Assembly: GCF_006442975.2 (NCBI RefSeq)
Contig: NZ_CP083954.1
Span: 3,665,501-3,729,500, forward strand
DNA from: Mesorhizobium sp. B2-1-1
Lineage (GTDB): Bacteria > Pseudomonadota > Alphaproteobacteria > Rhizobiales > Rhizobiaceae
Direction of reading: 5' to 3'
Length of the DNA stretch: 64,000 nt
The position numbers and the translations under genes were made by a program. Within the stretch, counting starts at the first letter, position 1, and the number at the start of each line of letters is the position of its first letter. This document shows, in pieces, positions 24,978-34,632 of the stretch. Under the pieces are notes generated by a model. The model did no database searches. It was not told the origin of the DNA and saw nothing but the letters and a program-made list of their open reading frames with translations.

Positions 24978-25792
24978 GCAAGAACACAACGGCCAGGAAA
25001 GCCGCCAAGAAAATCGCCGACCGGATTCCGCGGCCGAAGAAGAAAGTCACCTGGCCGCAGGCGCGCGCTTTTTCGGTGCATCTCCTGACCGCCTCGGGTT
25101 CGTTCCTGGCCTTCCTGTCGCTGGTGGCGGCGAGCGAGGAGCGCTGGACGGCCATGTTCTGGTGGCTGGGGCTGGCGCTGTTCGTCGACGGCATAGACGG
25201 GCCGATCGCGCGCAAGCTCGAGGTCAAGGAAATCCTGCCAACATGGTCGGGCGAGCTCCTCGACAACATCATCGACTATGTCACCTATGTTCTGATCCCG
25301 GCCTTCGCGCTCTATCAGCGCGGCTTCATGGGCGAGGGCCTGTCGTTCCTGTCGGCGGCCATCATCGTGGTGTCCAGCGCGATCTACTATGCAGACACCG
25401 GCATGAAGACGAAGGAGAATTTCTTCAAGGGATTCCCCGTTGTCTGGAACATGGTGGTGTTCACGCTCTTCGTCATCGAGCCGGGACAATGGGTCTCGTT
25501 CGCGGTGGTCGTGGTGGCGGGCATCCTGACATTCGTTCCGATCAACTTCATCCATCCGGTTAGGGTGGTGCGGCTGCGGCGCATCAATCTCGCAATGACT
25601 CTTTTGTGGTGCGCTTTCGGCGCGCTTGCGCTTGCGCAAGCGGCACTCGCCGCCTTCTATGACCAGATCGGCGTGCTGGGCGCGCAGGTCAGCACCTTCA
25701 TAAAGATTGGCATTACCGTTACCGGGCTCTATCTCGCCTGTATCGGCGGCATCATGCAGTTCTTTCCAAATCTCGGTGCCAAAAAAGCCTGA
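24974..25792 (+). CDS. pcs: Phosphatidylcholine synthase Pcs
   Basis: 272 residues starting with GTG at 24974 inside the GTGA overlap with the previous stop. It is a CDP-alcohol phosphatidyltransferase with eight transmembrane helices. The Pcs form of the catalytic motif is seen as DGIDGPIARKLEVKEILPTW and the nearby LLDNIIDYVTY, with Asp residues spaced as required for metal and CDP-diacylglycerol. Pcs joins choline directly to CDP-diacylglycerol in the inner membrane, a route found in rhizobia, Brucella and other bacteria that live with eukaryotes. The basic N-terminus (RKAAKKIADRIPRPKKKV) is cytosolic. Confidence 0.95.
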   Translation: MSKNTTARKAAKKIADRIPRPKKKVTWPQARAFSVHLLTASGSFLAFLSLVAASEERWTAMFWWLGLALFVDGIDGPIARKLEVKEILPTWSGELLDNIIDYVTYVLIPAFALYQRGFMGEGLSFLSAAIIVVSSAIYYADTGMKTKENFFKGFPVVWNMVVFTLFVIEPGQWVSFAVVVVAGILTFVPINFIHPVRVVRLRRINLAMTLLWCAFGALALAQAALAAFYDQIGVLGAQVSTFIKIGITVTGLYLACIGGIMQFFPNLGAKKA

Positions 25793-25819
25793 TCGGCAAA
25801 TTTCTCAAGGAAGCCCACC

Positions 25820-26797
25820 ATGCCCAAAGCAGTCCGCATCCACGCCCATGGCGGTCCGGAAGTCCTGACCTATGAGGACACCGATCCCGGCCAACCGGGA
25901 TCAGGGCAGATCCTGGTCAGGCACACGGCAATCGGCCTCAATTTCATCGACGTCTATCATCGCTCCGGTCTCTATCCGCCGCCCGGCGGGTTTCCGCTTA
26001 TTCCCGGCAGCGAGGCCGCCGGTTTGGTCCTGACTGTGGGCGAGGGCGTTGACTGGCTGAAGCCCGGCGACCGGATCGCCTATGCCGTCACCACAGGCGC
26101 CTATGCGCAGGAGCGCGTCATCGATGCCAGCAAGGTCGTCAAGGTGCCGGACGGCATCAGCGACGAGCAGGCGGCAGCAATGATGCTGAAAGGCATGACC
26201 GCCGAATATCTCTTGCGCCGGACCTTCAAGGTCAAGGCAGGCGACACCATCCTGTTCCATGCGGCAGCCGGCGGCGTGGGGCTCATTCTCGGCCAATGGG
26301 CGAAGCATCTGGGCGCGACCGTTATCGGCACGGCAAGTTCGAACGACAAGATCGAACTCGCCAAGGCACACGGCTTCGACCATGTCATCAACTACAAGGA
26401 GCAGGATTTCGTTGCCGGCGTCGCGGCCATCACCGGCGGCAAAAAATGCGATGTCGTCTACGATTCCGTCGGCAATGACACATTCCCGGCCTCGCTCGAC
26501 TGCCTGAAGCCGCTCGGCATGTTCGTCAGCTTCGGCCAGTCGTCGGGACCGATCCCGCCATTCTCGATGTCGCTGCTGGCGCAGAAAGGATCCTTGTTCG
26601 CCACAAGGCCGACGTTGTTCGTCTACAATGCAAAACGCGAGGATCTGGACGCCTCGGCCGCGGCCTTGTTCGAGGTCGTGCTCAGCGGCGCCGTCGAGAT
26701 CAAGATCAACCAGCGTTATGCACTCAAGGATGCGGGCAAGGCGCACGCGGATCTTGAAGGGCGCCGCACGACAGGCACGACCATACTGGTTCCCTGA
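25820..26797 (+). CDS. NADPH:quinone oxidoreductase, zinc-free MDR family
   Basis: 325 residues. The GroES-like domain comes first (LNFIDVYHRSGLYPPPGGFPLIPGSEAAG), then a Rossmann fold with HAAAGGVGLILGQWAKHLG. The zinc-binding cysteines of alcohol dehydrogenases are absent, as in QOR-type enzymes (Escherichia coli QorA). It likely reduces quinones one electron at a time with NADPH. AAGGAAG precedes the ATG. It starts 27 bases after pcs and could share its transcript, though the function gives no link. Confidence 0.92.
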   Translation: MPKAVRIHAHGGPEVLTYEDTDPGQPGSGQILVRHTAIGLNFIDVYHRSGLYPPPGGFPLIPGSEAAGLVLTVGEGVDWLKPGDRIAYAVTTGAYAQERVIDASKVVKVPDGISDEQAAAMMLKGMTAEYLLRRTFKVKAGDTILFHAAAGGVGLILGQWAKHLGATVIGTASSNDKIELAKAHGFDHVINYKEQDFVAGVAAITGGKKCDVVYDSVGNDTFPASLDCLKPLGMFVSFGQSSGPIPPFSMSLLAQKGSLFATRPTLFVYNAKREDLDASAAALFEVVLSGAVEIKINQRYALKDAGKAHADLEGRRTTGTTILVP

Positions 26798-27024
26798 CGG
26801 ATACTGCCCTGGTTTTCAGCTCTCTCACACAGGTGCGGGCAAGGTTTGCACGAAAAGCCGGCCCGCCGCGTGGTTGCGCGAAGAAGACTGATCTTTGCCC
26901 TTGAGTTTCCGCTGAAATTCTTGAAGCTCTTTCAAGTCGAGTGCTGCTTTCGCATGGGAGCTGGCCGCGCATACGATGCTTGCGGGAACACAGAACATAT
27001 CCGGGAACCCGGATGGGAGGCACT

Positions 27025-28590
27025 GTGAGTGCAAATCATAACGGAGCGAATCTGCTTGAGGTTCGCGGCCTTACCAAGATTTTCGGCACGCTGACGGCGT
27101 GCGATCATGTCGACCTCGACATCGCCAAGGGTGAGATCCACGCGCTGCTCGGCGAGAACGGCGCCGGCAAGTCGACGTTGGTCAAGATGCTGTTCGGCTC
27201 GCTGGAACCCAATTCCGGCGAGATCTTCTGGAATGGCCAGGCCGTCCGAATTACCAGCCCGGGCGTCGCGAAAAAGCTCGGCATCGGCATGGTATTCCAG
27301 CACTTCTCGCTGTTCGAGGCACTGACGGCGGCCGAGAACATCGCGCTTTCCCTGGATGACGGTTCGCCGATCAGCAGCATCGCGGCCAAGGCGAGGGCGC
27401 TTTCCTACAGCTATGGCCTGCCGCTCGATCCGGAATCGCTGGTCGGCGACCTGTCGGTGGGCGAGCGCCAGCGCATCGAGATCATCCGCTGCCTGCTGCA
27501 GACGCCGCAGCTCATCATCCTCGACGAGCCGACTTCGGTGCTGACGCCGCAGGAGGCCGACAAGCTGTTCGAGACGCTCGAACGTCTGCGCTCGGAAGGC
27601 AAATCGATCCTGTACATCTCGCACCGGCTGGAGGAGGTCAAACGCATCTGCGACCGCGCCACCGTGCTGCGGCACGGCAAGGTGGTCGGCCACTGCAATC
27701 CGCGCGAGGAAACAGCCTCGTCCTTGGCCCGCATGATGGTCGGCAACGAAGTACAGGCTGTGGTGCGGGCGCCGGTCGCGGGCATCGAAACAGCGCAGTC
27801 CCTGCTCGAAATCCGCGGCCTCAGCCGCAAGCCGGCGACGCCGTTTTCGATCCCGCTCAAGAACATAAACCTCACCGTCCGCGCCGGCGAGGTGATCGGA
27901 ATCGCCGGCGTCGCCGGCAATGGCCAGGGCGAGTTCTTCGAATCCGTTTCCGGCGAAGTCCTGCAGCCGGATGCCGCCTCGGTGCGCATTCGCGGCAAGG
28001 ATGCAGGCAGCCTTAGCATTACCGGGCGCCGGCTGCTGGGTGCAGCCTTCGTGCCGGAGGAGCGCCTCGGCCATGGTGCCGCCCCGCGCATGCGGCTTTC
28101 GGAAAACCTGCTCCTGTCGCGCCATGCCACCGATGGCAAGACCTTTGTGGGCACGGGCGGAATGGTCAAGAACGGCACCGTCTACGCCGCCGCCCAGCGC
28201 ATCATCGAGGCGATGGACGTGCGCAAGAGCGCGCCCGATCCGGAGGCGGCAGCCCTGTCCGGCGGCAATCTGCAGAAATTCATCGTCGGCCGCGAACTCG
28301 ACCGCAGGCCTGACGTCATGGTGGTCAACCAGCCGACATGGGGTGTCGATGCAGGCGCAGCCGCCCATATCCGCCAGGCACTCATCGAACTGTCCCGCAG
28401 CGGATCGGCGGTGTTGGTCATCAGCCAGGATCTCGACGAGCTGTTCGAGATATCGGATGCGATCGCGGTGATGCACAATGGCGAACTGTCCAGGCCGCTG
28501 GCGATCGCCGAGGCGACCTTCGAAAAAATCGGCCTGCTGATGGGCGGCGCCGAACCAGGCCACGCCGAACACACGCTGGAGACGGCATGA
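27025..28590 (+). CDS. ABC importer ATPase, double-domain (BMP/simple-sugar type)
   Basis: 521 residues from the GTG at 27025, set by GGGAGG at 27015-27020. Two ATPase halves: the first has Walker A GENGAGKST, signature LSVGERQRIE and Walker B LIILDEPT; the second has a degenerate P-loop (GVAGNGQGEF) and signature LSGGNLQKFIVGRE, which is normal for this family (MglA, RbsA, NupA-like). It powers the two permeases that follow with overlapping starts and serves the binding protein at 30689. The stop overlaps the next start (ATGA). Confidence 0.94.
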   Translation: MSANHNGANLLEVRGLTKIFGTLTACDHVDLDIAKGEIHALLGENGAGKSTLVKMLFGSLEPNSGEIFWNGQAVRITSPGVAKKLGIGMVFQHFSLFEALTAAENIALSLDDGSPISSIAAKARALSYSYGLPLDPESLVGDLSVGERQRIEIIRCLLQTPQLIILDEPTSVLTPQEADKLFETLERLRSEGKSILYISHRLEEVKRICDRATVLRHGKVVGHCNPREETASSLARMMVGNEVQAVVRAPVAGIETAQSLLEIRGLSRKPATPFSIPLKNINLTVRAGEVIGIAGVAGNGQGEFFESVSGEVLQPDAASVRIRGKDAGSLSITGRRLLGAAFVPEERLGHGAAPRMRLSENLLLSRHATDGKTFVGTGGMVKNGTVYAAAQRIIEAMDVRKSAPDPEAAALSGGNLQKFIVGRELDRRPDVMVVNQPTWGVDAGAAAHIRQALIELSRSGSAVLVISQDLDELFEISDAIAVMHNGELSRPLAIAEATFEKIGLLMGGAEPGHAEHTLETA

Positions 28591-29717
28591 TGCGCCTCGA
28601 ACTCGTCAAACGGCCGCAGCGCTCGGCGCTGTTTTCCACGCTGTCGCCATTCATCGCCTTCGCGCTGACGATCATCGCGGGCGGCATCATGTTCGCGCTG
28701 CTCGGGGTCAATCCGTTCAGCGCGTTCAACATCTATTTCATCGAGCCGGTCAGCCAGGTCTGGCAGTTGCACGAGCTGGCGATCAAGGCGGCGCCGCTGA
28801 TCCTGGTCGCGGTCGGCCTGTCGGTCTGCTACAAGGCCAACATCTGGAACATCGGCGCCGAAGGTCAGTTCATCTTCGGCGCCATCTTCGGCTCGGCCGT
28901 TCCGGTGCTGTTTCCTGGGTTCGAGGGCCCATTGGTGCTGCCGCTGATGCTTCTGCTGGGCATGGTCGGCGGTGCCGCCTACGCGGCTATCCCCGCATTT
29001 CTGAAAACCCGCTTCAGCACCAACGAGATCCTGACCAGCCTGATGCTGGTCTATGTGGCACAGCTCTTCCTCGACTGGCTGGTGCGCGGACCCTGGCGCG
29101 ACCCGCAGGGCCATGGCTTCCCGCAGACCATCCAGTTCGGCGATTCCGCCATCCTGCCGGAACTGATGCCGGATGCCGGCCGCGCCAATTGGGGCTTCGT
29201 GTTCGCGCTGGTCGCGGCGGTGCTGGTGTGGCTGATGATGAGCCGCATGCTCAAGGGTTTCGAGGTTCGCGTGCTCGGCTCCAGCCCGAGGGCAGGGCGC
29301 TTCGCCGGCTTCGGCCTCAACCGCATGGTCTTCTTCGCCTTCCTGTTGTCGGGCGCCCTGGCCGGGCTTGCCGGGATATCGGAAGTTTCCGGCGCCATCG
29401 GGCAACTTCAGCCCGTCATTTCGCCCGGCTACGGCTTCACCGCCATCATCGTGGCGTTCCTTGGCCGGCTCAATCCGCTCGGCATCGTCGCGGCGGGCCT
29501 GGTGCTGGCCCTGACCTATCTCGGCGGCGAGGCGGTGCAAAGCGCGCTCGGCATCTCCGACAAGGTGGCGCGCGTGTTCCAGGGCATGCTGCTGTTCTTC
29601 GTGCTCGGCTGCGACACGCTCATCCATTACCGCATCCGGTTGATCGGTCTGGCGCTGACCAAATCGGAGAGTGCCGCGAAGCTCGAGGCCGCGCCAAAGT
29701 TGAAGGAAGCCCGCTGA
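28587..29717 (+). CDS. ABC importer permease 1 (BMP-associated)
   Basis: 376 residues from the ATG at 28587, which overlaps the stop of the ATPase gene. It belongs to the BPD_transp_2 permease family with about nine or ten hydrophobic segments; the cytoplasmic coupling segment is in VRVLGSSPRAGRFAGF. YKANIWNIGAEGQFIFGAIFG is the hallmark of the nucleoside-type (NupP/YufP) permeases. It pairs with the second permease to form the inner-membrane channel. Its stop TGA overlaps the ATG of the next gene. Confidence 0.94.
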   Translation: MMRLELVKRPQRSALFSTLSPFIAFALTIIAGGIMFALLGVNPFSAFNIYFIEPVSQVWQLHELAIKAAPLILVAVGLSVCYKANIWNIGAEGQFIFGAIFGSAVPVLFPGFEGPLVLPLMLLLGMVGGAAYAAIPAFLKTRFSTNEILTSLMLVYVAQLFLDWLVRGPWRDPQGHGFPQTIQFGDSAILPELMPDAGRANWGFVFALVAAVLVWLMMSRMLKGFEVRVLGSSPRAGRFAGFGLNRMVFFAFLLSGALAGLAGISEVSGAIGQLQPVISPGYGFTAIIVAFLGRLNPLGIVAAGLVLALTYLGGEAVQSALGISDKVARVFQGMLLFFVLGCDTLIHYRIRLIGLALTKSESAAKLEAAPKLKEAR

Positions 29718-30637
29718 TGGACATCACCGTCAACATCCTCCTGACCATCGCCACGGCGGCGACGCCGCTGCTCATTGCGGCGATCGGGGAACTGGTGGTC
29801 GAACGCTCCGGCGTGCTCAACCTTGGCGTCGAAGGCATGATGATCATGGGCGCCGTCGGCGGTTTCGGCGCAGGCTATCTGACCGGCTCGCCCTGGATCG
29901 GGCTCTTGGCGGCCATCGCCATGGGCGCGCTGTTCTCGCTGCTGTTTGCCGTCATGACGCTGTCGCTGGCCACCAACCAGGTGGCGACCGGCCTGTCGCT
30001 GACACTGCTCGGCCTCGGCCTCTCCGGCATGATGGGAACCAGTTTCGTCGGCCAGCCCGGCGTCAGGTTGCCCAATCTCGATATTCCCGGGCTCAGCTCC
30101 ATCCCGGTGGTGGGCAGACTGCTGTTCGGCCAGGATCCGCTGTTCTACATCTCGATAGCGCTGACGGCGGCGGTGATGTGGTTCCTGTTCCGGACGCGCA
30201 CCGGGCTGACGCTGCGCTCGATCGGCGACAGCCACGCCTCGGCGCATGCGCTCGGCATCAGGGTCATCCGCTACCGCTATCTCTCGGTGATCTTCGGCGG
30301 CGCCTGCGCCGGTCTTGCCGGCGGCCATCTCTCGCTGGTCTACACCCCGCAATGGGTCGAGAACATGAGCGCGGGCCGCGGCTGGATCGCGCTTGCGTTG
30401 GTGGTGTTCGCGTCCTGGCGGCCGTGGCGGGTGCTGGCGGGCGCCTATATCTTCGGCGCGGTGTGGATCGGCCAGCTTCATGCACAGGCTTTTGGCATTC
30501 CGGTGCCTTCGCAACTGCTTTCTTCGTTGCCCTATCTGGCGACGGTCGTGGTTCTCGTTCTAATCTCGCGCAACAAGCGTCTGACGATGATGAACACACC
30601 GGCTTCCTTGGGGCAGCCATTCGTTCCGGATCGTTGA
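29717..30637 (+). CDS. ABC importer permease 2 (BMP-associated)
   Basis: 306 residues, start ATG overlapping the previous stop (TGATG). It is the shorter YufQ/NupQ-like partner with VVERSGVLNLGVEGMMIMGA at the start, the repeat counterpart of the motif in permease 1, and about eight transmembrane helices; RSIGDSHASAHALGI is the cytoplasmic coupling loop. Together with permease 1 it makes a heterodimeric pore. A 51-base gap with a good ribosome-binding site leads to the binding-protein gene. Confidence 0.94.
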   Translation: MDITVNILLTIATAATPLLIAAIGELVVERSGVLNLGVEGMMIMGAVGGFGAGYLTGSPWIGLLAAIAMGALFSLLFAVMTLSLATNQVATGLSLTLLGLGLSGMMGTSFVGQPGVRLPNLDIPGLSSIPVVGRLLFGQDPLFYISIALTAAVMWFLFRTRTGLTLRSIGDSHASAHALGIRVIRYRYLSVIFGGACAGLAGGHLSLVYTPQWVENMSAGRGWIALALVVFASWRPWRVLAGAYIFGAVWIGQLHAQAFGIPVPSQLLSSLPYLATVVVLVLISRNKRLTMMNTPASLGQPFVPDR

Positions 30638-30688
30638 CAACAATAACAAAACGGGAAGCTCCAAGGCTTAACTCAGAGAGGTAACACG

Positions 30689-31756
30689 ATGAAAAAACTG
30701 CTTATTGCCCTGATGACGACGACAGCGGCATTTTCGCTGGTCGCGTCCGCGGAGGCCGCCGACAAGCTGAAGGCATGCTGGGTCTATACCGGCCCGATCG
30801 GCGACTTCGGCTATTCCTACCAGCACGACCAAGGCCGCCTCGAAGTCGAAAAGGCGCTCGGCGACAAGGTCGAGACCGCCTATCTGGAAAACGTCTCCGA
30901 AGGCCCCGATGCCGACCGCGCTTTCGAGCGCTTGGCGCGCGAGGGCTGCAAGATCATCTTCGGCACGTCCTTCGGCTTCATGGATGCAGAAGTGAAGGTC
31001 GCCAAGAAGTTCCCCAAGGTGATGTTCGAGCACGCCACCGGCTACAAGACGGCGGACAATCTCGGCATCTACAATGCGCGCTTCTATGAAGGCCGCTATG
31101 TGCTCGGTCAGATCGCGGCCAAGGAATCGAAGTCCGGCGTCGCCGGCTACATCGTCTCCTTCCCGATCCCGGAAGTGGTGATGGGCATCAACTCCTTCAT
31201 GCTCGGCGCGCAGTCGATCAATCCGAATTTCAAGGCCAAGATCGTCTGGGTGAATTCCTGGTTCGATCCGGGCAAGGAAGCCGATGCGGCCAAGGCCCTG
31301 TTCGACCAGGGAGCCGATATCATCGTCCAGCACACGGATTCGACCGCGGCCCTGCAGGTGGCCGAGGAGCGCAAGCTGCACGGCTTCGGCCAGTCCTCCG
31401 ACATGATCAAGTTCGCGCCGAACGCGCAGTTGACCTCGCTGACCGACGAATGGGGACCTTATTACATCAGCCGGGTTCAGGCAGCGATCGACGGCACGTG
31501 GAAGCCCGACAATGTCTGGCTCGGCATCAAGGACGGCGCGGTGAAGCTTGCGCCTTACACCAATATGCCCGACGACGTGAAGGCAATGGCCGAGGCGACC
31601 GAAAAGAAAATTGCCGGCGGCTGGAATCCCTTCACCGGACCGATCGCCAAGCAGGACGGCTCGCCATGGCTGAAGGACGGCGAGGTCGCCGATGACGGCA
31701 CGCTGCTCGGCATGAATTTCTACGTTAAGGGCGTCGACGACAAGCTGCCGCAATAA
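30689..31756 (+). CDS. BMP-family ABC substrate-binding protein
   Basis: 355 residues. Sec signal peptide (MKKLLIALMTTTAAFSLVAS, cut before ADKL); there is no lipobox, so it is a free periplasmic protein as in other Gram-negatives. The Bmp/PnrA domain starts KACWVYTGPIGDFGYSYQHDQGR and includes KIIFGTSFGFMDAEVKVAKKFP and a QHTDSTAALQVAEE stretch at the hinge. Members bind purine nucleosides or related compounds, which fits the NupP/Q-like permeases; the exact ligand is unknown. GAGAGG lies 8 bases before the ATG. It is the last gene of the operon and ends at a strong terminator. Confidence 0.94.
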   Translation: MKKLLIALMTTTAAFSLVASAEAADKLKACWVYTGPIGDFGYSYQHDQGRLEVEKALGDKVETAYLENVSEGPDADRAFERLAREGCKIIFGTSFGFMDAEVKVAKKFPKVMFEHATGYKTADNLGIYNARFYEGRYVLGQIAAKESKSGVAGYIVSFPIPEVVMGINSFMLGAQSINPNFKAKIVWVNSWFDPGKEADAAKALFDQGADIIVQHTDSTAALQVAEERKLHGFGQSSDMIKFAPNAQLTSLTDEWGPYYISRVQAAIDGTWKPDNVWLGIKDGAVKLAPYTNMPDDVKAMAEATEKKIAGGWNPFTGPIAKQDGSPWLKDGEVADDGTLLGMNFYVKGVDDKLPQ

Positions 31757-31778
31757 GCTCTACGTACGTTCGTCAGGG

Positions 31779-31804
31779 AAGGGCGCCGCGAGGCGCCCTT
31801 TTCA
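31779..31804 (+). terminator. Terminator of the BMP importer operon
   Basis: Nine-bp stem AAGGGCGCC/GGCGCCCTT with a GCGA loop, followed by TTCATT. It also lies over the end of the convergent acyltransferase gene and may act in both directions. Confidence 0.8.
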
Positions 31805-32908
31805 TTCGGCGGCTTGCGCTACCGCCGGGACATGGCGAAACCGCACCAGGCCGGCGTCCACCACGAGGCTGAGCCGGATCCTGAGCCAACGCTGCACCGG
31901 CCGCTCGAAATAGCGCCAGATCGTCCACGACACCAAAACCATGAGCGCCACGCCGGTCCACGCTGCAATCCATTTTCCCGCCAACGGCGACACGGCGTTG
32001 ATGAAGAGATAGCCGGCATTCTGGTGAAGGAGATAAAGCGGGTAAGTCAGCCCGCCCAGAGCCAGCGTGAGCGGCGACGGCCTGATCCGGTCGCGCAGCA
32101 GGACAGCGCCGATCAGCGCCGCGTGCATCACCACGTTGGCGGCCACGAGATGGGCGGACGAGACCGCAATGCCGTAGTGCCCGATCATCCACTGTTGCGT
32201 GACAGACAGCGTATAGCTGGAGAGCACGAAGGCGGCGGCCAGCAGCAGCAAGACCGGCACTGAGCGACCATGCGCGTGGAGATGATGGACCAGCATGCCG
32301 GCGGCGAAGAACGGCCCGAACTCGGTGAGAAACAGAAGCCGCGCCGCGCCGCTGCCGAGCAAGAGTTCATTGACCGCCGAGATCGCCAGCCAGCCGAGGA
32401 TCAGCCCCAATTTCCATCGCTGGAAAACGCCGGCAATCAGGGCCAGCGTCACCCAGCCGTAGAAAACCACTTCAAGCACGACCGACCAGTAGACGCCGTC
32501 CATGAAAGGTTGGCCGACGGCCGGCGCGAACATAGTGAGATTGGCGAGATACTGGCTGAAGGAGGCTGGGAGCAGCGGCGTGCCGGAAAAGGCGATAACC
32601 GCGAAGCTTATCGTCATGCAGAGCAGAAAGCCCGGATATAGACGCGCGAAACGCGCGACGGCGAATTCTTCCCAGCCGCCGCCTTCCGCCGACCATGCGA
32701 TGACGAAACCGCTGATCAGAAAGAAAAGATTGACGCCGAGATAGCCGTACAGAGCGAGTGGAGCGGCATGAGGATAGCCCGTCGTGAGAAAGCCGTCGGC
32801 AGCCGCGCCGCGGAAGAAATAGTGAAACAGCACAACGGCCAGCGCCGCCGCCAGCCTCAACAGGTCGAGCGTCGCGATATAATCCTGGCGGACAGGTCTG
32901 GGGTCCAT
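31802..32908 (-). CDS. Acyltransferase-3 family membrane protein (OafA/ExoZ-like)
   Basis: 368 residues with about ten transmembrane helices. The family signature is at the start: LDLLRLAAALAVVLFHYFFRG, with the catalytic His of the VLFHY segment, and later RFARLYPGFLLCM (the R/K-x10-H type second motif region) and LGGLTYPLYLLHQNAGY. Such enzymes acetylate or succinylate extracellular polysaccharides, lipid A sugars or peptidoglycan. No polysaccharide cluster surrounds it, so the target cannot be named. A second member of the family lies at 39251, but in a different context. Confidence 0.9.
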   Translation of the reverse strand: MDPRPVRQDYIATLDLLRLAAALAVVLFHYFFRGAAADGFLTTGYPHAAPLALYGYLGVNLFFLISGFVIAWSAEGGGWEEFAVARFARLYPGFLLCMTISFAVIAFSGTPLLPASFSQYLANLTMFAPAVGQPFMDGVYWSVVLEVVFYGWVTLALIAGVFQRWKLGLILGWLAISAVNELLLGSGAARLLFLTEFGPFFAAGMLVHHLHAHGRSVPVLLLLAAAFVLSSYTLSVTQQWMIGHYGIAVSSAHLVAANVVMHAALIGAVLLRDRIRPSPLTLALGGLTYPLYLLHQNAGYLFINAVSPLAGKWIAAWTGVALMVLVSWTIWRYFERPVQRWLRIRLSLVVDAGLVRFRHVPAVAQAAE

Positions 32909-33007
32909 CCTGAGTTCCTGCGTTTACGGTCCGGAAACCATAAGGCAGGCGGCGGCCAAACAGGGTAAATGGCCGGAACTATCGCGAAATGTGGTAAATC
33001 GTGGTCC

Positions 33008-34342
33008 TCAGACGGCCGAACCGTAGAGATCATAGGCGTCGGCGCGATCGACCTTGACGGTGACAATGTCGCCGGCGCGCAGCGGGCGGCGCGACTGGAT
33101 ATGGACGGAGCCATCGATCTCAGGCGCATCGTATTTGGTGCGGCCCTTGGCCGATGTGCCATGCGCTTCGTCGATCAGCACCGGCAGGCGCTTGCCGACC
33201 TTCTTGGCCAATTGCGTCGCCGAGATCTTCTGCTGGCGCTGCATGAAGCGGTGCCAGCGCGCCTCCTTGATTTCCTGCGGCACCTGCTCAAGGCCGAGTT
33301 CGTTGGAGCGCGCGCCCCGTACAGGTTCATATTTGAAGCAGCCGGCGCGATCGATCTTCGCTTCGTCCAGCCAGTCGAGCAGCATCTCGAAATCCTCGTC
33401 GGTCTCGCCGGGAAAGCCGACGATGAAGGTCGAGCGGATGGCGAGGTCGGGACACACATCGCGCCAGCCGCGAATGCGCTCGAGCGTCTTTTCGCCATGT
33501 GCCGGTCGGCGCATGTTCTTCAACACCTGCGGCGACGCATGCTGGAAGGGGATGTCGAGGTAGGGAAGGATTTTTCCCTCGGCCATCAGCGGGATGACGT
33601 CGGCCACGTGCGGGTAGGGGTAGACATAGTGCATGCGCACCCAGATGCCGAGCTTGCCCAGTTCCTCGGATAGATCGAGGAATTTCGCCCGCACTTCACG
33701 ATCACCGAACATGCTGGCCTGGTATTTGATGTCGATGCCGTAGGCGCTGGTGTCCTGCGAGATGACGAGGAGTTCCTTGACGCCGGCCTTGGCCAGTTTC
33801 TCGGCTTCACGCAGCACATCGGCCGCCGGCCGCGAGACAAGGTCGCCGCGCAGCGCCGGGATGATGCAGAAGGTGCAGCGATTGTTGCAGCCTTCCGAAA
33901 TCTTGAGATAGGCATAGTGGCGCGGCGTGAGCTTGACGCCTTGAGGCGGCAGCAGATCGATATAGGGATCATGGCTCGGCGGCGCAGCCTCGTGCACGGC
34001 CGCCATGACGCTCTCATAGGCCTGCGGACCGGTGATGGCGAGAACGTTGGGATGCTTCTCGCGAATGACATCGGGCTCGGCGCCCAGGCAGCCGGTGACG
34101 ATGACCCTGCCGTTCTCCGAAAGCGCCGAACCAATGGCGTTGAGCGATTCATCACGGGCGGAATCGAGGAAGCCGCAGGTGTTGACCACGACGAGATCGG
34201 CACCGTCATGCTTGCGCGCGATCTCATAGCCCTCGGCGCGCAGGCGCGTGATGATGCGTTCGGAATCCACCAGGGCTTTGGGGCATCCGAGACTGACGAA
34301 GCTGACGCGCGGGGCGGACATGGGCAAGGTTCCAATGGACAT
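33008..34342 (-). CDS. rimO: Ribosomal protein S12 methylthiotransferase RimO
   Basis: 444 residues if the ATG at 34342 is used; ATG at 34321 ([21 protein letters not shown]) is an equally good start. Domains in order: UPF0004 with three cysteines ([29 protein letters not shown]), radical SAM with C-x3-C-x2-C in [13 protein letters not shown], and a C-terminal TRAM domain. The enzyme adds a methylthio group to Asp88/89 of ribosomal protein S12. RimO is told from MiaB by [11 protein letters not shown]. It is a single gene with no close neighbours on its strand. Confidence 0.96.
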   Translation of the reverse strand: MSIGTLPMSAPRVSFVSLGCPKALVDSERIITRLRAEGYEIARKHDGADLVVVNTCGFLDSARDESLNAIGSALSENGRVIVTGCLGAEPDVIREKHPNVLAITGPQAYESVMAAVHEAAPPSHDPYIDLLPPQGVKLTPRHYAYLKISEGCNNRCTFCIIPALRGDLVSRPAADVLREAEKLAKAGVKELLVISQDTSAYGIDIKYQASMFGDREVRAKFLDLSEELGKLGIWVRMHYVYPYPHVADVIPLMAEGKILPYLDIPFQHASPQVLKNMRRPAHGEKTLERIRGWRDVCPDLAIRSTFIVGFPGETDEDFEMLLDWLDEAKIDRAGCFKYEPVRGARSNELGLEQVPQEIKEARWHRFMQRQQKISATQLAKKVGKRLPVLIDEAHGTSAKGRTKYDAPEIDGSVHIQSRRPLRAGDIVTVKVDRADAYDLYGSAV

Positions 34343-34632
34343 GAACCGGAAACGCTGATCCGGCTCGAAGTCTCGACATATAACGGTTTGCACGGCTCTG
34401 GCGGGAGCTCAATTCGGGCGGCGCAATAGCACGGCTCGCCCGAACAGGCAAACAGGCAAGCTCTGCGACATCGGCGATCTCGTTGTGCAGATCGAAGCGA
34501 AGAAGCCGAAAGCCGTTGGTTCGCGGCTCTTAAAGCGAATTGCCGGGTAATGGCAGCCAGTCAACGCGACTTTCAGCGCTATGATTAGGACTCACTAATA
34601 TGCTATAGGCAGAATGGTGAGGGGCTAGTCCC

